Source: Tetradesmus obliquus (taxonomy: Eukaryota; Chlorophyta; Chlorophyceae; Sphaeropleales; Scenedesmaceae). From it: a DNA stretch of 64,000 bases. A program made the translations under genes and the position numbers. The stretch's first letter is position 1. Each line of letters starts with the position of its first letter. Below the pieces are notes generated by a model. That model worked only from the letters and a program-made list of their open reading frames with translations. It was not told the DNA's origin and searched no databases. Location of the stretch: the NCBI GenBank assembly GCA_030272155.1, contig CP126202.1:3059501-3123500 (forward strand), written 5' to 3'. Of this stretch, positions 11,423 to 24,200 are shown piece after piece.

Positions 11423-11995
11423 ATGTTCAAAGCTACAGCTCAAGATGGGCTGGCTCGTTGTGGCCTTTTCGTGATGAAAAATACAAGCAGCGTCACAACT
11501 CCGACACCTATGCTGTACACACGGCGAGGGGGCTGCCTGTTCTTGTCTCCCGACAACATGGATAAGCTGCGGCCAGATGCACAGATGGTGCAAATCAACG
11601 CGATGCAGTTGTAAGTAACACGTTCAAGGTTGTATATCGCTACATTCACAAGCGACGGATGGCTCCAGTAGTGCGGAACAGTCACAGTATGCTACTGCTA
11701 CTGCTGCTGCTGCTGTTGCTGCTGTTCATCCTGGAGTCTGAGCTAAAACACAGAATTGCATCACGCCTGTCTGCTGCTGCAGCATTCACCTGCCCAGCCC
11801 AGACATCATCAAGTCCTTTGGGCGCAGCGTGCATCACTACCTAGGCATTCCCTCATGGCCAGTGTTTGCAAGCAACCGCGACCCAACAATGGCTGAGTAC
11901 TTTTCAGCCAAGTCATCCAACAACACAGCAGTGTACGCAACGCTGTACACTGGAGGGACACAGGTATGCCACTCGTGGCGTCCTTGACGCTGTGT

Positions 11996-12041
<46 letters not shown>

Positions 12042-15010
12042 GAGTTGGCCGCTGTGGTGCATGTACCACGCTGTGTGTGACGCGTATGTCATGGTCTTCC
12101 AGCTGCACATACGCAAAGCAATGCTAGCACTCTAGCCATCGTCTATTCTGCAGGGCAAGAAAGTCAGCATACATAAATGTCTCCCTGCGCAGCTGCCCTC
12201 GCTTTGTGTTCAGATGCCTGGCTTTGCTTCATTGCTCAGGCTATGTGTCGCATTTTTTTATGCACACCACAGGTAACGCCGGAGCGCTACATGCAGGCCA
12301 TTGCAGCACTGCAGCCAGACATGTACGTGGCTCTGGCTGATGAGGTAAGGAGGCTTTGCCGCAAGAAGATGCGAAGGAGTTCTTTTGTTCAGGATGAATT
12401 TCAAGTGCACTGCCTCTTACTGCAGAATGTTATCAGCACTGCCTGCAGCAACCCTACTGTGGATCCAGTGGGTGATGTTCACCGGGCCTTCACGGCATAT
12501 TGGTGAGAGCTGCCACTCCAGCAATGGGTTGACAAACATGATGTTACATAACCAGTCACCTTGCCAGGCCTGAGAAGCAAATGCAGTGCTGCTGGCTGCC
12601 CCTGTACTTGCTGCCGCCGTTGCTGCTGCTGCTGCTGCTGTTGTGTGCGAGCAGGTGCCTGGTGACGCCAGGCCAAAGCGTGTTGGGCAGTCGGTTGACA
12701 GGACCATCAAGGTGTGTGGATACCTTGAATACATCGCAAGCATTGCAATTATGTTGTCACACACCGTCTGATGCCTGCTGTTGGTGCTGCCCTGTGTGCG
12801 CACGGCGGTTGCCACGGCTGACAAAACCTGCAGTGTGCCAGCCACCTACATGCATCACCGATTAATTTCCCAGCTCTCTTGTGCGCTGCCTGCCGTATGT
12901 TTTGTGTTCCACAGTGGCTGGATGAATGCCTGCAGCACCACCAGGCAATGCAGCAGCAGCTGCAGCAGCAGCAGCAGGGCGAGGCAGCAGCGCCGCTGCC
13001 AGACCCGCAGCTGTTTGCTGCTGTTGTGGGTGCTGGCTCGGAGCAGGAGCGGCAGCGCTCAGCCAAGGCAGCTGCTGAGAGGGACGTTGCAGGTGTGTTA
13101 CTATGCTGCAAGCAGCAGCAGTCGACGGCTGGCGTGCACAGACGACGCAGTCTGGCGCATATGTGCGTATTGCCGCAAGCTGCGCTGCTTGTGTGCTGGT
13201 TGCTTGCAGCGCAGGATGTAGCGCAACGCATAAATCTTCATGTTTTTCTTCTTGCAGGATTCGCGCTGTGTGGCTTTGGCATGGGTGAGCCAGCAGCAGC
13301 ACGCCCGGCGCTAATGGCGGCTGCGCTGCAGCACCTGCCAGCAGAAAAGCCCCGCGTGGTGGTGGGCCTGGTGAGCAGCGTCAGCAGCAGCAGCAGCAGT
13401 TGTTGACAGTTGACAGTGGGACTGCAGTTTGCATGTAACGCAGTTGTCTTGCAACGCGTAAGATGCCAGCTTTGTGCTCGCAGCCAAGCGAATGATGGCT
13501 GCTGCCGCTCTTGGTGACTCTTCTGGTGGCAATGTGGGCAGGCTTATGCGACTCACCTAGAAGCAGCAGCAGCAGCAGCAGCAGCAGGGCAGCCATGGTA
13601 TATCAGCAGTTCTTGCTGAGCTACGCATGTCTAGCTTGAGCTGATGATGTTGTACAATGGAATCCAAGTTGCTGAGCTGCTGTCCCTCCTGCTAAGATCT
13701 CAATGGTGCAGCAATCTGTGCTGGTCAAACTGTGCCGGTCAACTGTGCTGGTCAAACTGTGTTGCTCAAACTGTGCTGGTCAAGCTGTGCTGGCTGACCT
13801 GTGCTGGCTGACCTGTGCTGGTCAAACTGTGCTGGTCAAACTGTGCCGGTCAAACTGTGCTGGTCAAACATCGCTGGTCAAACTGTGGTGCCCTGCAGGC
13901 CAGCCCTGAGGAGGTGCTGGCGGTAGTGCAACGATATGCTGCATAGCATATGCACTGAGCTGTCATGCATTTTGCTTGAGAATTCAAAAGCTTGTTATAA
14001 CACATCGTGATGGCATGTTACTGCTGTGTTGCAGGCCACCCCATAAGAAGTGCCGAAGGCAGTGGCGCAGGGCATCAACCTATTTAATTGCATTGCATGA
14101 CATTATCAAGGTTTTTGCCATTTTGCAATGTGCTGTCCTGCAGGCCAGCCCGGAAGAAGTGCTGGAGGCAGTTGCTCAGGGCGTTGACCTGTTTGACTGC
14201 AGCTACCCCACACACGCCACTGCTCAAGGCTACGCGCTCTGCTTCCCGCTGCGGCAGCAGCGAGAGCAGCAGCAGCAGCAGCAGCAGGATTGTGCTGATG
14301 CAGACTGTGGGGCAGATGACAGCAAGCTCAACCTGTGGTCGCTGCAGTACAGGTGAGAGGGGCTGGCAGTTGGGTGGGTGTACACAGCACTGGACAGCTG
14401 CGTGGCTAAACACAGCATGTGCTGCAGTACACAGTCACTGTACATATAGACCAATCTGCATAGTTGACACAAAGCTGCGCACCTTTAAGCAAACACTGTG
14501 CATGTCCAGCTTGTGTAAGGCTTGTGTAAAAGCAATTCACCAGCCGTACTGTGCTGCATGCTGCGCATCCAACCCCCTTCCTGCAGGACCGACAAGGGCC
14601 CCCTGGTGCAGGGCTGCAGCTGCTTCGCCTGCAGGAACTGTAGCAAGATGTATAGCAAAAAGGTCTCACCAACTGTGCTGTGCTGCATGCTGCGTATGAT
14701 AACCCTTTCCTGCAGGACCGACAAGGGCCCCCTGGTGCAGGGCTGCAGCTGCTTCGCTTGCAGGAACCACAGCAGAGCCTACCTGCACCACCTGCTGCAC
14801 ACCCATGAGATGCTAGCGAGTGTACTGCTGGAGCTGCACAACACGCACTGGTGGTTAGGGTTCTTTGGGGCAATACAGGAGGCAATACAGGCGGGGCAGC
14901 TGCAGCAGTACATTGGCTGGTTCAAGCAGCGGCGGCAGGGGCAGCAGCAGCTGCCTGAGGGGCTGATTGAGGCAGGAACGGGCAAGGGGCAGTTGTGGCA
15001 CAAGCTGTAG
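11423..15010 (+). CDS. QTRT2: Queuine tRNA-ribosyltransferase accessory subunit 2
   Basis: Exons: 11423-11610, 11783-11963, 12273-12344, 12655-12711, 12915-13092, 13258-13370, 14144-14352, 14716-15010; all phases agree and give 430 residues (human QTRT2 is about 415). In animals QTRT2 pairs with QTRT1 to exchange guanine-34 of certain tRNAs for queuine; it lacks catalytic activity but is needed for the complex, and a mitochondrial association is known for the animal protein. Family marks seen: LYTRRGGC near the N-terminus, KPRVVVGL...SPEEVLEAVAQGVDLFDC, and the zinc-binding GCSCFACRNHSRAYLHHLL near the C-terminus (Cys-x-Cys-x2-Cys and a downstream His), then LGFFGAIQEAI. A poly-Gln insertion sits in exon 7. 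TGTAA at 15327-15331 is a candidate polyadenylation signal. Introns 6 and 7 contain exon echoes. Confidence 0.9.
11997..12038 (+). repeat. (CAG)14 in QTRT2 intron 2
   Basis: Pure CAG x14, intronic. Confidence 0.93.
13716..13887 (+). repeat. 14-base minisatellite in QTRT2 intron 6
   Basis: About twelve tandem copies of CTGTGCTGGTCAAA with substitutions (for example CTGGCTGAC variants), directly upstream of the first exon-7 echo. Confidence 0.9.
13895..14090 (+). repeat. Two exon-7 echoes in QTRT2 intron 6
   Basis: 13895-13935 and 14025-14090 are copies of the exon-7 5' edge (CAG acceptor plus ASPEEVLEAVAQGVDLF). The genuine exon begins at 14144. The second copy has several substitutions that remove the conserved Ser-Pro-Glu. 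Confidence 0.88.
14570..14652 (+). repeat. Exon-8 echo in QTRT2 intron 7
   Basis: Copy of the terminal-exon acceptor and TDKGPLVQGCSCFACRN, almost identical to the genuine sequence from 14716 but followed by stop-containing intron sequence. Confidence 0.92.
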
Positions 15011-15872
15011 CGTTGCCTGCTGCCTGTGCTGAGGGTTGGTACATGGTACATCCTTTTTTTGGTGATACATCCTTGACTAACATTCAAACGAATTGTGGTT
15101 TCGGGGGCAAAGCGGTTCTTTGCCGCTAGGCAGGCGTGTAAAGTGTTGCAGTACGGCGTAAATGGCGCGCATTACCAGAGCCTGGGGCTGCCAGGGATGC
15201 TTTGGTGCAGCAGCCGTGGCACTTTGCTTTGGTGCAGCAGTGCAGCACTCCAGGCAGGTTTATAAATGCTACGTAGCAATCCTCTTCAGAAATTCCCAGC
15301 GCAAACGTGTTAACCGCCATCGCGCATGTAATGTGCCAGTGACTGGGGCAAGCACTTAAACTGAAAGTTTAACCTACACCTGACCAGGAGTATGTGCTCA
15401 CCCAGTCATCATCATCATCATGTTACCATTTAGGCCATAGCAACGTGTCGCCATCGGCCCCGCGCCCCACAGGAGCGGCTGAAAGAACAGGCGAAGGGGG
15501 AAGGGGAGGGAGCACTATTACATGTGCTGCTAGTGCTCACTCAGAGTAGCGCTCAAGACCGACAATCCACCTTGCTGCATACCAACGCCCTGCAGACACG
15601 GCACATACTGCCTGCAAGGAGTCATCGGCGCTGCCTCTGCTTGGTGCACTTGTGGTAAACCAAAAGCAGACAAGCAGCTGCACTCATATACGTCTGCGTT
15701 CACCAGTGCGTCTTGGACTCGACTCTGGCCAGGCCACGGACATAGAAGGCTTGCAAGAAAACAACAGCGACCCACGGCTGTACCTCCGTGTTCAGCACTG
15801 CAGTCCGACTACAGTGCAGCATGCTGACTGTATTCAGTGGATTGTGCAACCTTACTGCCTAACTTGCACATA
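15011..15872. other. Intergenic, no gene seen
   Basis: QTRT2 3' UTR (TGTAA at 15327-15331) and unremarkable AT/GC-mixed sequence. A short ATC repeat is at about 15408-15422. No coding segment could be supported on either strand. Confidence 0.5.
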
Positions 15873-15880
15873 ACCAAAAA

Positions 15881-16652
15881 CAGGGTTGCTCAATACGCCC
15901 TTTCAGGCAGCGTATCACGTATCTGAAACGTATAATACGTCGTACGAGGCAAAATACGCCAAAAATACGCCGTTTTCAGTGGGAGGTTGACGTATTGGTC
16001 ACAGCCCCGTACTAAAGCGACAACTGACGGCTCACAGCATCGCGCACACCACGTATTAGCAACCAAGTATGAATTAATACCCATTTATAAAACGTCATTG
16101 TATCTCGGAAGCGATGTTGTGGCTTCCAAGCGCCCCTTGGCTGATCAGCAGCAGCTGCCCAAAGTCGTACAGTAGTGTACTCGATCACGTCAACATATCT
16201 TCGTTCAGCACAGCAACTACAACAATAAAGCCAAACCGTTTCGGTCAAGCTTTTAACGGGGCACGTGCTGCTACGTGCACTTGCTGCAGGGGATGTTCAT
16301 CTGTCAGTCACCAGCAGCGCCGTCACCAGCAGGGCCGTCACGTGGTTGCGTGCGCGCGTGAGCCATGTTGTAGCTGTATCACTGTGACAGTCTGCCTCAA
16401 CCAAGTGCAAGGTGTGGCTGATTTTGAGCGGTGTAACATCATGAGCATCCTAGCCTAGGGACATGCAGGCTGACGGCGGCGCTGCCGCGATGGCTGCAAT
16501 ACTGCAATGCAGTGTCAACCGTGTCATGGGCTAACCACAGCACAGCACGTACTGGCGCGTATTTGGGCACGTATCAATACTCTCCAGGCAGCGTATTGCG
16601 TATTGCGTACCGCGTATCCAATACCATACGTATTGCGTATTGAGCAACCCTG
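15881..16652. mobile_element. Non-autonomous hAT transposon (772 bp)
   Basis: Perfect 18-base terminal inverted repeats: CAGGGTTGCTCAATACGC at 15881-15898 and its reverse complement at 16635-16652. The element is flanked by a perfect 8-base direct repeat ACCAAAAA (15873-15880 and 16653-16660). An 8-bp target duplication and ends starting CAGGG are diagnostic of the hAT superfamily. Both subterminal regions are packed with ATACG/CGTAT motifs (about 15900-16000 and 16555-16635), as expected of transposase-binding subterminal repeats. There is no transposase reading frame, so it must have been moved by a transposase encoded elsewhere. Intact termini and target duplication suggest a relatively recent insertion. 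Confidence 0.93.
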
Positions 16653-17346
16653 ACCAAAAACCCACACACAACATGCAGATGCTGGCAGTTCACGTGGCCA
16701 TGCTGCCATATATGCCGTGCTGTCATGTACAGCATGCGGCTGGGTAACAGATCTGCCCATCGAACGTAGCTGCAACACAAAGCAGCCGGCATTTTCATGC
16801 AAAAGACTGCCCTACTACTACAGGCACAGACGCCGCACGTCAGTTGCCATAAAAGCAAATGCACAGTCAGCAACCACCCCATGCGTGCGACTGCTGCAGC
16901 CACGCTGCCTCACGCACTTATGGCCGCAACATAAGCCAACACCTGAAAGCGAGAATATTCATGCTGCGGCTAATTCAAGCCACAGTGGCCTCGTAATGCA
17001 CAATCGCAACCACAGTCCTGAGACGTTATTCTGCAGCCACTGATGCGTGCAACTGCAAGTCCTGCAATCCACCCCATACCTAACCTGGCATTGACCAACC
17101 ACCACAACACTGTTGGCAATTGCACTGCAAACACCTGAGCAGACTCAACAGAGGTCAACACTCCCAAGCAGCAAGCAAGCCTGCTGTGTCTGGCAACGCA
17201 TACCTCTGCAGACAACAACCGTCCAACAAGTTTTGGCGTCGCCACAGAGACGTGAATGCACGCTAGAAACCTAGTCCTGAAACTGAGGAACTCTGCAATT
17301 CAAAAACAATAATGGTGGCTGCCATATAAATATAGGCAAAGTAATC
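16653..17346. other. Intergenic, 3' side of the expansin-like gene
   Basis: Sequence downstream of the expansin-like stop and up to the hAT element; no gene recognised. Confidence 0.4.
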
Positions 17347-20300
17347 TTAAACGAGAGCAATGTTGTCCAAGCACACATCAGCATCCCGCTCGTTGATGTT
17401 TTGAAAGTCCACCCGGTCAACGTTGGTCAAACTTCCAACAGAGCCCCGGTCACACTGCCATGAGCTGAGCGGGATTTGAACCCTGTACCAGTCGCCCTCG
17501 GCCCTTGTGGCGTACTGAGTGGAGTTGGTGGTAGCATTGCCGAGCACCACTTCCGCTCCACAGTAAGTTTGAGCCTCATCCTGCAGTAGCAAGAAAGCCA
17601 AGGAAGCACCGCAAAAGTAGCAGCAGCAGTAAGCAAGTTGCACGCTACATATCACCATCATTCATAACAAGACATGCGCTGCGTACTGTTGCTGCAGCTC
17701 CCAGATACACGCCATTTGTTCACAAATACCGCAGCTGCTGTATCGGCTTCGAACATGCGGCCATCACTGCAGACAGGCATTGTATACAGACGGCTCCACA
17801 GCAAGGCAGCTCAATCCCATCTGACATTGTACAGAAAAACAACCCACATTCATCATGAACAGCTTCAGAGGTGGCAGCGCTCCACGCGGTGTTGAGGATG
17901 CGAAAGGGTCATCGCTGCGCGTGTTGCTGCGGATGTCAAAGCTGAGCGTCCTGGCCTTGGCAAAAGGCTGGTAGCCTGTCGTGTTGCATTGCCTGGGGGC
18001 ACACACACACGAGAATAAACAGGAGGAAGGTGTAAAGGTGGAAAAGAGAACAAACAGTAGGATGGCTTAGAACATGAGGTGTGTGTTTGCTGCTCCGATA
18101 GGCATGCACTACACAAAGGTACTGAACTTCTCTCTTGACAGCTACAGTGCTACGACGTAATGCAGCAGCCGCAGGCGACGCAACTGTCAGAGCTACTGAG
18201 AACGACGCAAAAGCAAAGGCTTCAGATGCAGCATAACGGCTTCAGATGCTTCAGATGCAGCCGATTTTAAAGCAAAGGCTTCAGATGCTTCAGATGCTTC
18301 AGATGCTTCGGATGCAGCCGAATTCAAAGCAAAGGCTTCAGATGCAGCTGATTTCTTCAAGTGCCACCACATGCACACGTAACCCCTTTACCTGCAAGCA
18401 AACACGAATGCACCGCCCTGTGATAGGCTAGCGCACGTGGCCACGCTGCCATCCACGCCTTGGCCTTGCTCCAGCAGCTGGGCATTCTTGGCGCTGTAGG
18501 GCCGCCACTTCCAGCCTGGCTCAATGGTGTCACCAAAGATAGTCTGGTTGACAAAGCCTGGAATGGACCTGTGGTGCAGGGTTTAGGGGCAGACGAGTTA
18601 GTGCAAGATGGCAGCAGGTGTACAGGTTTGCGATATAAGGCCGCCACTTCCACCCCGGCTCAATGGTGTCACCAAATATTGTCTGGTTGGCAAACCCTGG
18701 AATGGACCTGCGGTGCAGGGTTCAGGGGCAGACAAATTATTGCAATATGGCAGCAGGTGTTCAGATTTGCGGTATAAGGCCGCCACTTCCACCCTGACTC
18801 TATAGGTTCACCAAAGATGGTCTGGTTGACCAACCCTGGGATGGACCTGCGGTTCAGCGTATGTGCGGTTCTGGTGCAGGCAGATAAGTGGAGGAATGGC
18901 AGCAGAAAGCAGGCAAGTTGATAGGTTTATGTGGTCTCTGTGCTTTGAATTTGGAAGAAACAAGACAAGGTGATACACGTGGCAATGCAATGATGCATGT
19001 GGTGTGCTGCTCAGCGACTGACTGCTAAGCAGGAGTTTACGAGCCAGGCAAGCGTTGGGTTGGCATGCATGTCAAGCCGGTGCCTACCTCAGAGGGGCGT
19101 TGGTTTCGCAGTCCACAGGCCTGTACTGCATGTTCATCACACCATAGCTGGGGTGAGCAAGCTTCTCAAACGCCCTGCAGCAGCGGCGGCAGCAGCGGTC
19201 GCAGCAACGCATGTGATCGACACAGTACATGACAGCAGCAGCACTCATTGCAGCACCACGGCCTGTCATGCGGAAATGGGGTACACTGCCGAGACAGGGA
19301 CACAGCAGGTGCTGCACCGGACCCAGGCATTGCCACTCGTATGCATAACATGACGTCATCAATCCTCGCTGCACATGCACAGCACAGTTGCAGCAGAATG
19401 CACTACCGGCAGCTAGCCACATGCTGTGTGCACACAGCGCAGCTCCTCCCACCAGAAGCTGATGTCAAAGTGGTTGGCGAGATGACCTCATCATGTAAAA
19501 GCGCACACCAGCAGCCAACACGTCCATGTGAAGCATCATACAAGCGGGGGACAGAGAGTTGTCATACACACTCCACGCGCAACGCACTCACGCACCAGAA
19601 GCTGATGTCCAAGTGGTTGGCGCCGCCGCAATACCACGGCTGGTGCCCCACCTCGTCACCCAAAACATCACTGCAAGTGACTCCAGTGGCTACACACAGA
19701 TACAACACACATATAAACCCAAACGCTTTACCAGGAGCTGATGTTGAAGTAGTTGCCAAGGCGCAGCACCACGGCTGGTGCCCCACCTCGTCACCTGAAA
19801 TGTCACTGCAAGTGACTCCAGTGGCTACACACACATACAACACGCGTTAAACCCAAACACTTTACCAGAAGCTGATGTCGAAGTGGTTGGCGCCGCCGCA
19901 GCACCACGGCTGGTGGCGGATCTCCCCTGTCTCCGCAATGAGGTACTGGCAGGGGCACGCATCCGCAACTTTCACGGTGATGGTGCGCTCCTCATCCCAG
20001 CACTGCGTCCATGTGATGTCACGGTTGGCAAAGGGGGAGCCTGCAGCAGGGTATTGCTCATTTGTTAGTGTGATGTTTCACCAGAGTGATGTTGGTCAAA
20101 TGCTGTGCGTTTTGCAGGTTGTTGATATGGTGATGATATCCCCAGTTTAATATAGTGATGATATCCCCAGTTTAATGTCATTGTTGACCCAGGGCAAGCC
20201 TGCAGGGCAGCATTCACACGACTCAGTCAGTCAAGCACGGTGAGCATGTTTATGGTGATGGTGCGCTCCTCATCCATGCACTGCGTCCACGTGATGTCAC

Positions 20301-21249
20301 AGTTGGCAGAAGGGGAGCCTGCAGGGCAACATGGTTGCGCAAGTAATTGCATGTTCTTGGAACAATCTGTGCTGCTGAGATGGTCCTTCTTTCTTCCCAG
20401 TAATGCGTCGACGTGATGTCACGGTTGGCAAAAGGGGAGCCTGCAGGGCAACATGGTTGTGCAAGTAATTGCATGTTCTTGGAACAATCTGTGCTGCTGA
20501 GATGGTCCTTCTTTCCTCCCAGTAATGCGTCGACGTGATGTCACGGTTGGCGAAAGGGGAGCCTGCAGGGCAACACGGCTTTGAATTTATTTGAATGTTC
20601 TGGGGATGATCTGTACTGCAGTGATGGTGCGCTCCTCATCCCAGCACTGCGTCCATGTGATGTCACTGTTGGCAAAGGGGGAGCCTGCAGGGCACAGCAT
20701 TGTGCTGTCTTTGCACTGTTGTGGTGGGCAGAAGTCTGGGTGTGCAGGGAAGAGATGCGTGACAGCAGATGCATTGAACGAGATCCCTGAAAATGCAGTT
20801 TACCACAAGTGCAGGCCGCCTCACCTGGCCAGGGCCGCCCCTCATTGTCGTCCTGCAATCCACTGTAACAGGGGTACATGTTCAAAGGGGTGTGCTGCAA
20901 CAGAGGCTGTTGCATGTACTCCCGTTGCAGTGGACTGCAGGGGTGTCCTGCAAAGGGGTGTGCTGCAACAGAGGCTGTTGCAGCACACCTCGGGGGTTAG
21001 CAAAGTTGCAGGCTGCCTCACGTGGCCAGGGCCGCGTCGTCCTGCAACCCACTGCGATAGGAGATGTTTCTAGAACAGCTCTATACAATACAACAGTGTT
21101 CATTAAGCTGCCTCACCTGGCCAGGGCCGCCCCTCATTATCCTCCTGCACATACACGCCTCGATTGAAAGGAAGGTCGGAGCTGCGCATCTGGCGACCGT
21201 TGTTCTCAAACGGACCAGTCCTGCAGCGGATCTGGGGGGGGGGGGGGGG

Positions 21250-21287
<38 letters not shown>

Positions 21288-24200
21288 GGAGCTGCGTGGG
21301 TTTGCTGAATGCAGCAGTGCAACAATCGACGCCCTGCAGGGGGCTGGTGAACTGACCCCACACGTGATGACTGCTTGCACATATCACATGTTCTTACTGC
21401 TTGTGCACGGCAACAAAACGTACTGCATGCATCCAAACACACACTGCAGGCTCACCTGGTAGCAGCGCCCGCAGCTGCCTGGGTAGTCCGCATTTGCATC
21501 GGCCGCAGCAGCATACATCTCCCTGGGGAAAGGCAGGCTGCCATCACTGTTGGTGTAGCCGCAGGCTCCCTGAGCCAGTATGCCGTACTGCCCTGGCGGC
21601 TCGCCACACGCCAGCCGGCTGGCCTCCAAGCGGTCATCTGCATGTGTAGTGTACATGCAGCAAGTGCAGCAAGGTATGCAGATGAGTTGCAGCGTCTAGT
21701 GGCAACCCGCCGCCTGGCGTCTGGACATTCAATTGCAGTCGGGCGGTTGCAGCAGGCTGTGAGGATCAATGGTTAGTGACAGGCAGGATGGTGTTGCAAT
21801 CACACATTGGTTTGGCCGCAGGCTCCTTGACCCAGTATGCCATACTGCCCTGGCGGCTCACCACACGCCAGCCGGATGGCCTCCAGGCGGTCATCTGTCA
21901 TAGAGGCGGTTGCAGCAAGGTGTTGTGAACGCAGTACAGCAGGGATTGGCGGGTGGTTTGATGTGGGCTTGACACCACACAGCTAGCCTCCAGACAATTG
22001 CCTGCAACTGAAGCGGCTGTAGGCTGCAGCATCAAGCGTGCATTGCAATTTCCACAACTTGCATGCCGTTTGATGATGGCAGAGCACACAGCAGCGACGC
22101 ACATGCTTGTACACATCAAGTACAGCACCATACCCGGAACAGTCCAGCTTGTCTCACATGGCGGGTGACAGGCGATTCTTCCAGGGATCTGCTTGCCAAG
22201 CAGGCGAGCTGCTGTGCGCCGCACCAAACTGGCCTATGCAGACATACATTCAACAGCAGCACCACAGTATGCGCCTCACCTACACCATAAAAAGTTACTC
22301 TGCCGGGGATTCTCTCCCCTACAGGCACACCCACCCTGGGCCGTCTCAAACTCACAGCCAGCATGCTGTTAAGTAATCTGTGAAGTCCCCTCAACTGCAC
22401 CATAAGAAGTAGCCCTGCCGGAACTGGGCTATACAGACATACACTCAACAGCAGCACCACAGTTGGCGCCTCACCTGCACTGTAAAAGGCGGCTGTCAAC
22501 TTGACTGTGCAGACACACGTAATTGCAGCACAACACCACCCGCAGCAGCCCACCTCACCTGCCCCGTAGAAGGTGACCCTGCCAGGAATCCACTGCCCAA
22601 CAGGCACATCCGGGCTAGGCCGCTTCGGGCTCACAATTACCCACGAAACTGTAGATGAACAGGCAACAGAAGCACCACACTTGCAACAGCCCGCCTCACC
22701 TGCCCCGTAGAAGGTAACCCTGCCTGGAATCCACTCCCCAACAGGCACATCCGGGCTCAGCCGCTTCGGGCTCACAGACAGCGTGCTGTTCAAGTCATCT
22801 GTGAAGTCCCCATCCACAGGAGGGCTTGGGGTTATCACTCTGCCGCCTCAGACTGAAATGAACCTAGGACTAAACTGTACATAACCAAGTAACAAAAAGC
22901 ATCACACTTGCAACAGCCTGCCTCACCTGCCCCGTAGAAAGTGACCCTGCCTGGAATCCACTCCCCAACAGGCACATCCGGGCTCGGCCGCTTCGGGCTC
23001 ACAGACAGCGTGCTGCTCAAGTCATCTGTGAAGTCCCCATCCACAGGAGGGCTTGGGGTTATCACTCTGCCGCCTCAGACTGAAATGAACCTAGGACTTA
23101 ACTGTACATAACCAAGTAACAAAAAGCATCACACTTGCAACAGCCTGCCTCACCTGCCCCGTAGAAAGTGACCCTGCCTGGAATCCACTCCCCAACAGGC
23201 ACATCCGGGCTCGGCCGCTTCGGGCTCATAAGACAGCGTGCTGTTCAAGTCATCTGTGAAGTCCCCATCCACAGGAGGGCTTGGGGTTATCACTCTGCCG
23301 CCTCAGACTGAAATGAACCTAGGACTAAACTGTACATAACCAAGTAACAAAAAGCACCACACTTGCAACAGCCTGCCTCACCTGCCCCGTAGAAAGTGAC
23401 CCTGCCTGGAATCCACTCCCCAACAGGCACATCCGGGCTCGGCCGCTTCGGGCTCACAGACAGCGTGCTGCTCAAGTCATCTGTGAAGTCCCCATCCACA
23501 GGAGGGCTTGGGGTTATCACTCTGCCGCCTCAGACTGAAATGAACCTAGGACTTAACTGTACATAACCAAGTAACAAAAAGCATCACACTTGCAACAGCC
23601 TGCCTCACCTGCCCCGTAGAAAGTGACCCTGCCTGGAATCCACTCCCCAACAGGCACATCCGGGCTCGGCCGCTTCGGGCTCACAGCCAGCGTGCTGTTC
23701 AAGTCATCCGTGAAGTCGCCTTCCACTGGAGGGTTTGGAAATATCACTCTGTTACAACCTGGAGGCCCTCTGATGGTGCCTGGCAGGTCAGGCAGAGGGT
23801 AGTTAGTGGCAAAGCGGCTGTTGGGGCCGGCTGAAAAGGGCACGAACGCGCGGCTGGGGGTGCGATTAGTCAGTGGTGCTGCTGCTGCTGCTGGTGTGGA
23901 GGTGGTGAGGTTGGTTGCTGGGGCGGGGGTGGTGCGGTTGGATGGGGTGGGGGCAGCAGTGGTGCCTTGAAATGCTTCTCCCTCTGTTGCAGGTTCCGGC
24001 ACTGGAGATGGCAATGCTGCTGTTGCTGCTGCTGCTGGTGAAGTAGGACGAGCAGTTGAGCTAGCGTTGCTGGGGCTGGGTAACTCTGGTGCCACTGCAG
24101 TGATGGGTTCTGGACCGGGGCTGGGCCTGGGGCTGGGGCTTAGGTTGATGAGTTCTGGGCTAGATGTGGTTGACTCTGGCGCTGATTCTCTGGGCGCCTC

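Noticed and set aside
15881..16652. Subterminal CGTAT repeats as an independent satellite
   Set aside because: They lie exactly inside the hAT ends and are better explained as subterminal transposase-binding repeats.
22696..23520. Tandem copies as a family of small proteins starting MITPSPPVDGDF
   Set aside because: They are copies of one exon end; the apparent starts are not ATG in context and the frames end in intron sequence.
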